Source of the DNA: UBA668 sp966112835
Lineage (GTDB): Bacteria > Actinomycetota > Acidimicrobiia > Acidimicrobiales > Ilumatobacteraceae
Direction of reading: 5' to 3'
Assembly: GCA_966112835.1 (NCBI GenBank)
Contig: CBHWEI010000171.1
Span: forward strand, 1-8,988
DNA length: 8,988 nt
Shown: piece after piece, positions 5,986 through 8,988 of the stretch
Position numbering within the stretch: position 1 is the first letter of the stretch
Layout: each line of letters opens with the position of its first letter
Made by a program: the position numbers and the translations under genes
Notes under the pieces: generated by a model
Told to the model about the DNA's origin: nothing
Databases searched by the model: none
Seen by the model: only the letters and a program-made list of their open reading frames with translations

Positions 5986-8652
5986 TCACAGGTAGTGCAG
6001 CTCGGTGGCCCGGCGCGTCGCCTCGGCGCGCGAGCCGGCCCCCAGCTTCCGCAGCACGTGCTTGATGTGCGTCTTCACCGTGTTCACCGACAGGTACAGG
6101 GCGTCGGCGATCTCCTGGTTGCTCATCGAAGTCGCCATGTAGCGCAGCACGATGAGCTCGCGGCTGGACAGCTCGTCCACGCCGTAGGCCGGACGGGCCA
6201 GGTCGGCCGGGCGGGGGAACGGCTGCACCAGCAGCAACCGCTCCACGAACGGGTCGCGGGGTCGCCGCCGTGCGGAAGCCACCACGGTCTGGAGCACGGC
6301 CGTGCCCGCCTCGGCGATGGGGAACACGAAGCCCAGGTCGTGCGCCAGGTCGAGCACCTCGTCGGTGGCGAGCGAGACGGTCGCCTCGTTCTCGCCCCGT
6401 TCGATGACGTCGCGCAGGCGCCACAGACTTGCGTCGAACAGGTCGCGTGGGGTGCGTGCGGCGGTGAGGAGCGGCTCGTACAGCGCCGCGGTGACGTCGA
6501 ACCGTCGGCGGATCTGCTGCACCCACGCCATGGCGAGTTGTTGTCGGAAGCCGGCCGGCAGACGCTCGGCGAGGTGCTCGGCGGCGTCGACCTCGCCCAG
6601 CGCGAGGCGGACCGCCAGCTCGGCGTAGTCCAGACGGGCCGCCAGCGTGGGACCCGGTGCGTCGATCTCCACCCGCGCACGCGCCTGTGCCAGTTGCGAG
6701 AGCGCGCCGTCGAAGTGCCCGCGGCTGCGCTGCAGGCGGGCGAGACCGATGGTGGCCAGCACGTACGAGGGGACGCGCTCGAGGCGGATGGTGTCGACCG
6801 CGCTGGCGAAGTGCGGCTCTGCTTCGGTGGGACGGCTGGTCTCGAGCAGGACGGTGCCGAGCACGGCGCGGGCGGCGATCTCTGGCCCGCTCCCGGTGGT
6901 GCCCAGGTCGATCGCCGCGGACACCGCGTCGCCGGCGAACCCCTCGGCGGTGGCCAGGTCGCCGGACTCCATGGCGGCCAGGGCGAGCACCCCGAGTGCA
7001 TCGACCCGGTCGACGTTGCCCGCGCGAGGCGAGCTCATGCGCTCGAGCAGGCCGCGGGCCAGGTCCATGTTGCCTTCCCAGACGGCGGCGCGTACGGCGA
7101 AGGGCAGGGTGGCGGCCACCCAGTCGTCGGCATCCAGTTCGTCCGCGTCGAACATCCGCAGGAACTCGTGCGTCAGGTCGACGGCCTCCGCGGTGTTCCC
7201 GAGGGCCAGCTCGGTGGCGATCCGCGCCGACACGATGTGCGCGCGGTCCAGCCGGGCGACCTCCTGGTGCCGGGTCGCCCGATCGGCGCGCCGGACCAAC
7301 GATGCGGCCAGTTGGATGTGGCCGTTCAACAACAGCCCTGCGGAATACCCGACGGCATTCGCGGGCGCGGCACGGAGTGCCTCGTCGGACGGCACGATGC
7401 TGATGTCGAAGGGCGGTGGGGCATCGCTGGTCGCGGTGACGGCCAGCAGGTGGTGGCGCAGGAGCTCCGCACCCAGGTCGGCGCGGCCGGCCTGCCAGAA
7501 GTGGCGCAGCGCCGCGTTGACGTCGCCCGTTCGCTCGTGGTGCTCGGCGGCCCGACGGTGCTGGTCGCGGAAGCGATCCGGATCGTTGGCGCGCAGGCGG
7601 TGGCGGAGCATGTCGCCGAACAGGTGGTGGTAGCGGAACGTCGTGCCGGCGGCGTCGACCCGGGTGAGCAGCAGGTTGGCAGCCTCCAGTTGTTCCAGCG
7701 TGACGCGCTCGACCGTGCCGTCGGGGTGCACGGCGGCGGCCTCGGTGAGCGACTCGCAGATGGCCGCGTCGAGCTCGTCGGCCACGCAGGTGTCCTCCAG
7801 GAACCGCTGCACGTGCGCGGGCTGGTTCGCCACCACCTCGGCAGTCAGGTAGCCGGCGATGGTCTGCGTGGTGCCGGCCAGTTCGCGGATGCGCGATGCC
7901 GCGTCGTCGGCGCCCACCACCGACAGCGCGGCCATCTGCACGCCGGCGGCCCAGCCCTCGGTGCGGGCCTGCAGGGCGGGCACGTCGAGCGAGTCGGGGT
8001 CCAGCCCCAAGCGCTCCAACAGCTCGCGCGTCTCGGGCAACTGCAGGCGCAGGTCGGCCTCGCGCACCTCGCACACGCGGTGGGCCAGGCGCAGACGGGG
8101 CAGCCCCACCGTGGGGTCGCTGCGGCTGCCCAGCAGCAGGCGCAGGTTCACGAAGCCGCGCTCGAGCAGGTGCTGCAGGTGTTGCGTGGCGGCGGGCGAG
8201 ACCAGCTGGAAGTCGTCGATGACCAGGCGCACCCGCTCGTCGAGTGACGCGTCGTCGTCGAGCAGCGACTCGAGCACGTCGGTGGTGACGCGTCCATCGA
8301 GCGTGATCAGGTCGGTGGCCTCCACACCGAACGCGGGTTCCACCTGTTGGACGGCACGGATGAAGCCGCGCCAGAAGCGGCTCGGGTCGTCGTCGCCACG
8401 GTCGGCAGCCAGCCAGGCCACCGAGCCGTCGTCGGCCTGTCGGTACCACTCGGCCAGCAGCGACGACTTCCCGCTGCCCGGCGAGCCGACCACGATGGTC
8501 AGCGGCAGCGCATCGCCGGCACGGAGTGCCTCGATGAGCGCCGGGCGGGCCACCAGGGTGTCGCGTGGCTGTGGTGCCAGGAACTTCGTGCGGGCGAACA
8601 CGGGTGGCCGGGCAGCCCTGGGTAGCTGACGTCCCTCCCGTGTGCCTGCCAC
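5986..8652 (-). CDS. MalT/LAL-type large ATP-binding LuxR transcriptional regulator (888 aa)
   Basis: This is a STAND-class signal-responsive transcription activator; relatives such as MalT bind ATP and an inducer, oligomerise and activate promoters. The N-terminal FARTKFLAPQPRDTLVARP (19-37) is the typical LAL entry. Walker A is GSPGSGKSS (56-64, Lys62) and Walker B is LVIDDF (143-148). TEGWAAGVQMAALS and FRYHHLFGDMLRHRL are typical of the NOD/winged-helix region. An Ala/Leu-rich helical region of TPR type fills about 360-800 and is the likely sensor. The LuxR HTH is at about 828-888: LSSRELIVLRYMA, NQEIADALYLSVNTVKTHIKHVLRKL. All key motifs are intact. GTG 8652 is the first start after an in-frame TAA four codons upstream; another GTG at 8601 (Val18) is possible. 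No Shine-Dalgarno sequence is seen; a -10 six bases upstream suggests a leaderless mRNA. It precedes glpD, a candidate target. The inducer is unknown. Confidence 0.9.
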   Translation of the reverse strand: MAGTREGRQLPRAARPPVFARTKFLAPQPRDTLVARPALIEALRAGDALPLTIVVGSPGSGKSSLLAEWYRQADDGSVAWLAADRGDDDPSRFWRGFIRAVQQVEPAFGVEATDLITLDGRVTTDVLESLLDDDASLDERVRLVIDDFQLVSPAATQHLQHLLERGFVNLRLLLGSRSDPTVGLPRLRLAHRVCEVREADLRLQLPETRELLERLGLDPDSLDVPALQARTEGWAAGVQMAALSVVGADDAASRIRELAGTTQTIAGYLTAEVVANQPAHVQRFLEDTCVADELDAAICESLTEAAAVHPDGTVERVTLEQLEAANLLLTRVDAAGTTFRYHHLFGDMLRHRLRANDPDRFRDQHRRAAEHHERTGDVNAALRHFWQAGRADLGAELLRHHLLAVTATSDAPPPFDISIVPSDEALRAAPANAVGYSAGLLLNGHIQLAASLVRRADRATRHQEVARLDRAHIVSARIATELALGNTAEAVDLTHEFLRMFDADELDADDWVAATLPFAVRAAVWEGNMDLARGLLERMSSPRAGNVDRVDALGVLALAAMESGDLATAEGFAGDAVSAAIDLGTTGSGPEIAARAVLGTVLLETSRPTEAEPHFASAVDTIRLERVPSYVLATIGLARLQRSRGHFDGALSQLAQARARVEIDAPGPTLAARLDYAELAVRLALGEVDAAEHLAERLPAGFRQQLAMAWVQQIRRRFDVTAALYEPLLTAARTPRDLFDASLWRLRDVIERGENEATVSLATDEVLDLAHDLGFVFPIAEAGTAVLQTVVASARRRPRDPFVERLLLVQPFPRPADLARPAYGVDELSSRELIVLRYMATSMSNQEIADALYLSVNTVKTHIKHVLRKLGAGSRAEATRRATELHYL

Positions 8653-8658
8653 GCGCTG

Positions 8659-8664
8659 AGCTTA
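8659..8664 (-). promoter_or_regulatory. Candidate -10 element for a leaderless LAL-regulator transcript
   Basis: On the minus strand TAAGCT (8664-8659) fits the TAnnnT actinobacterial -10 pattern. It ends exactly six bases (CAGCGC) before the GTG at 8652, so transcription would begin at or next to the start codon. This agrees with the missing Shine-Dalgarno sequence. The -35 region is weak (GGTCGC at 17-bp spacing). The rest of the 120-bp divergent gap 8653-8772 holds a small inverted repeat, TCACC (8697-8701) and GGTGA (8709-8713), and no other clear site. Confidence 0.35.
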
Positions 8665-8772
8665 ACGACGCCGGATGGCGGGCGACCTGCGCGAGTTCAC
8701 CTTTCAGGGGTGACGCCACTCAGGGCGCAAGTGACCACAATTCGCGCGGGGCGATCGTCGAGAGGGGCGCCG

Positions 8773-8988
8773 GTGCATCAGCGCACGTACATCATCACCG
8801 TCGAGGGCGAGTTCGACGAGGTCACGTGCAGCGCCTTCGCGGATCTCGACGTGCAGTGCGCCGGCGGCAACACGGTGTTGCACACCCCGCCGTCGGACCA
8901 GGCTGCGCTCGACGGGGTGCTCGACCGGCTGCGGCTGGTGGGGGCAACTCTGTTGGAACTGCGGCGCACCGAGCTCACCGGCCGCTAA
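8773..8988 (+). CDS. Small uncharacterised protein (71 aa)
   Basis: I cannot name this family with confidence. The product begins with GTG as MHQRTYIITVEGEFDEV, then has a beta-like segment, GGNTVLHTPPSDQAALDGVLDRLRLVGATLLELRR, and ends TELTGR. The alternation suggests a small alpha/beta protein: strands at about 5-10, 31-37 and 57-63, and an amphipathic helix at 42-54. The DQAAL-xGVL-xRLR-xxG-xxLLE-xRR pattern resembles short hypothetical proteins I recall from actinobacteria, often beside regulators; no function is known to me. I chose GTG 8773 because AGAGGGG (8761-8767) lies 5 nt upstream; the frame stays open back to a GTG at 8710, which has no better signal and would add a basic, low-order extension. 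The TAA stop is the last codon of the window. It is transcribed divergently from the LAL regulator gene. Confidence 0.7.
   Translation: MHQRTYIITVEGEFDEVTCSAFADLDVQCAGGNTVLHTPPSDQAALDGVLDRLRLVGATLLELRRTELTGR

Noticed and set aside
5983..8247. Very long open frame (754 codons) on the plus strand, and a 925-codon minus-strand frame at 5942-8719
   Set aside because: Both lie over the LAL regulator gene in other frames. Their products are Gly/Arg/Pro/His-rich with no domain motifs, as expected for antisense and shifted readings of a high-GC gene.
8697..8713. TCACC/GGTGA inverted repeat as an operator for the LAL regulator
   Set aside because: The arms are only 5 bp and no second copy is seen, so it is too weak to call a binding site.

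Overview
The window is GC-rich, with strongly G/C-biased third codon positions and GTG as well as ATG starts. One GTG start looks leaderless, and the gene content includes a FadD19-type acyl-CoA synthetase and a very large LuxR (LAL) regulator. Together this points to a chromosome segment from a high-GC actinobacterium, possibly of the Acidimicrobiia. The lineage is an inference; nothing in the window fixes it. I see no rRNA, tRNA, CRISPR array or transposase.

Left block (1-1833): an accessory-looking two-gene operon. The first gene encodes an excisionase/MerR-like helix-turn-helix protein. The second overlaps it by 4 bases (ATGA) and encodes a nucleotidyltransferase of the AbiEii/MenT toxin type, with the GG, DxD and third-Asp catalytic signature. 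The layout suggests an AbiE-like toxin-antitoxin or abortive-infection module. A perfect 13-bp inverted repeat (212-249) lies just upstream, and its arms coincide with a plausible -35/-10 promoter, as expected of an autoregulatory operator. The element is nearly symmetric and could also drive a leftward gene. An open, coding-like frame does start at 188 on the minus strand and runs off the left edge.

Middle block (1834-4316): a short convergent junction with hairpins, then a leftward gene for a small secreted lipoprotein of unknown function. Divergent from it is a rightward gene for a 540-aa FadD-family acyl-CoA synthetase.

Right block (4297-8988): a FAD-dependent glycerol-3-phosphate dehydrogenase (glpD) converges on the fadD gene. 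The two stop codons lie symmetrically in the two arms of one perfect 8-bp hairpin with a TTCG loop. Upstream of glpD on the same strand, 56 bp away, is an 888-aa MalT/LAL-type ATP-binding LuxR regulator that may share its transcript. A small uncharacterised 71-aa protein is encoded divergently from the regulator and ends at the last base of the window.

From position 1926 rightward the genes look like ordinary chromosomal functions: lipid and glycerol-phosphate oxidation, an envelope lipoprotein and a regulator. The most interesting part is the left block: a nucleotidyltransferase toxin paired with an HTH protein of non-AbiEi type under a symmetric promoter-operator, with an unidentified divergent gene.
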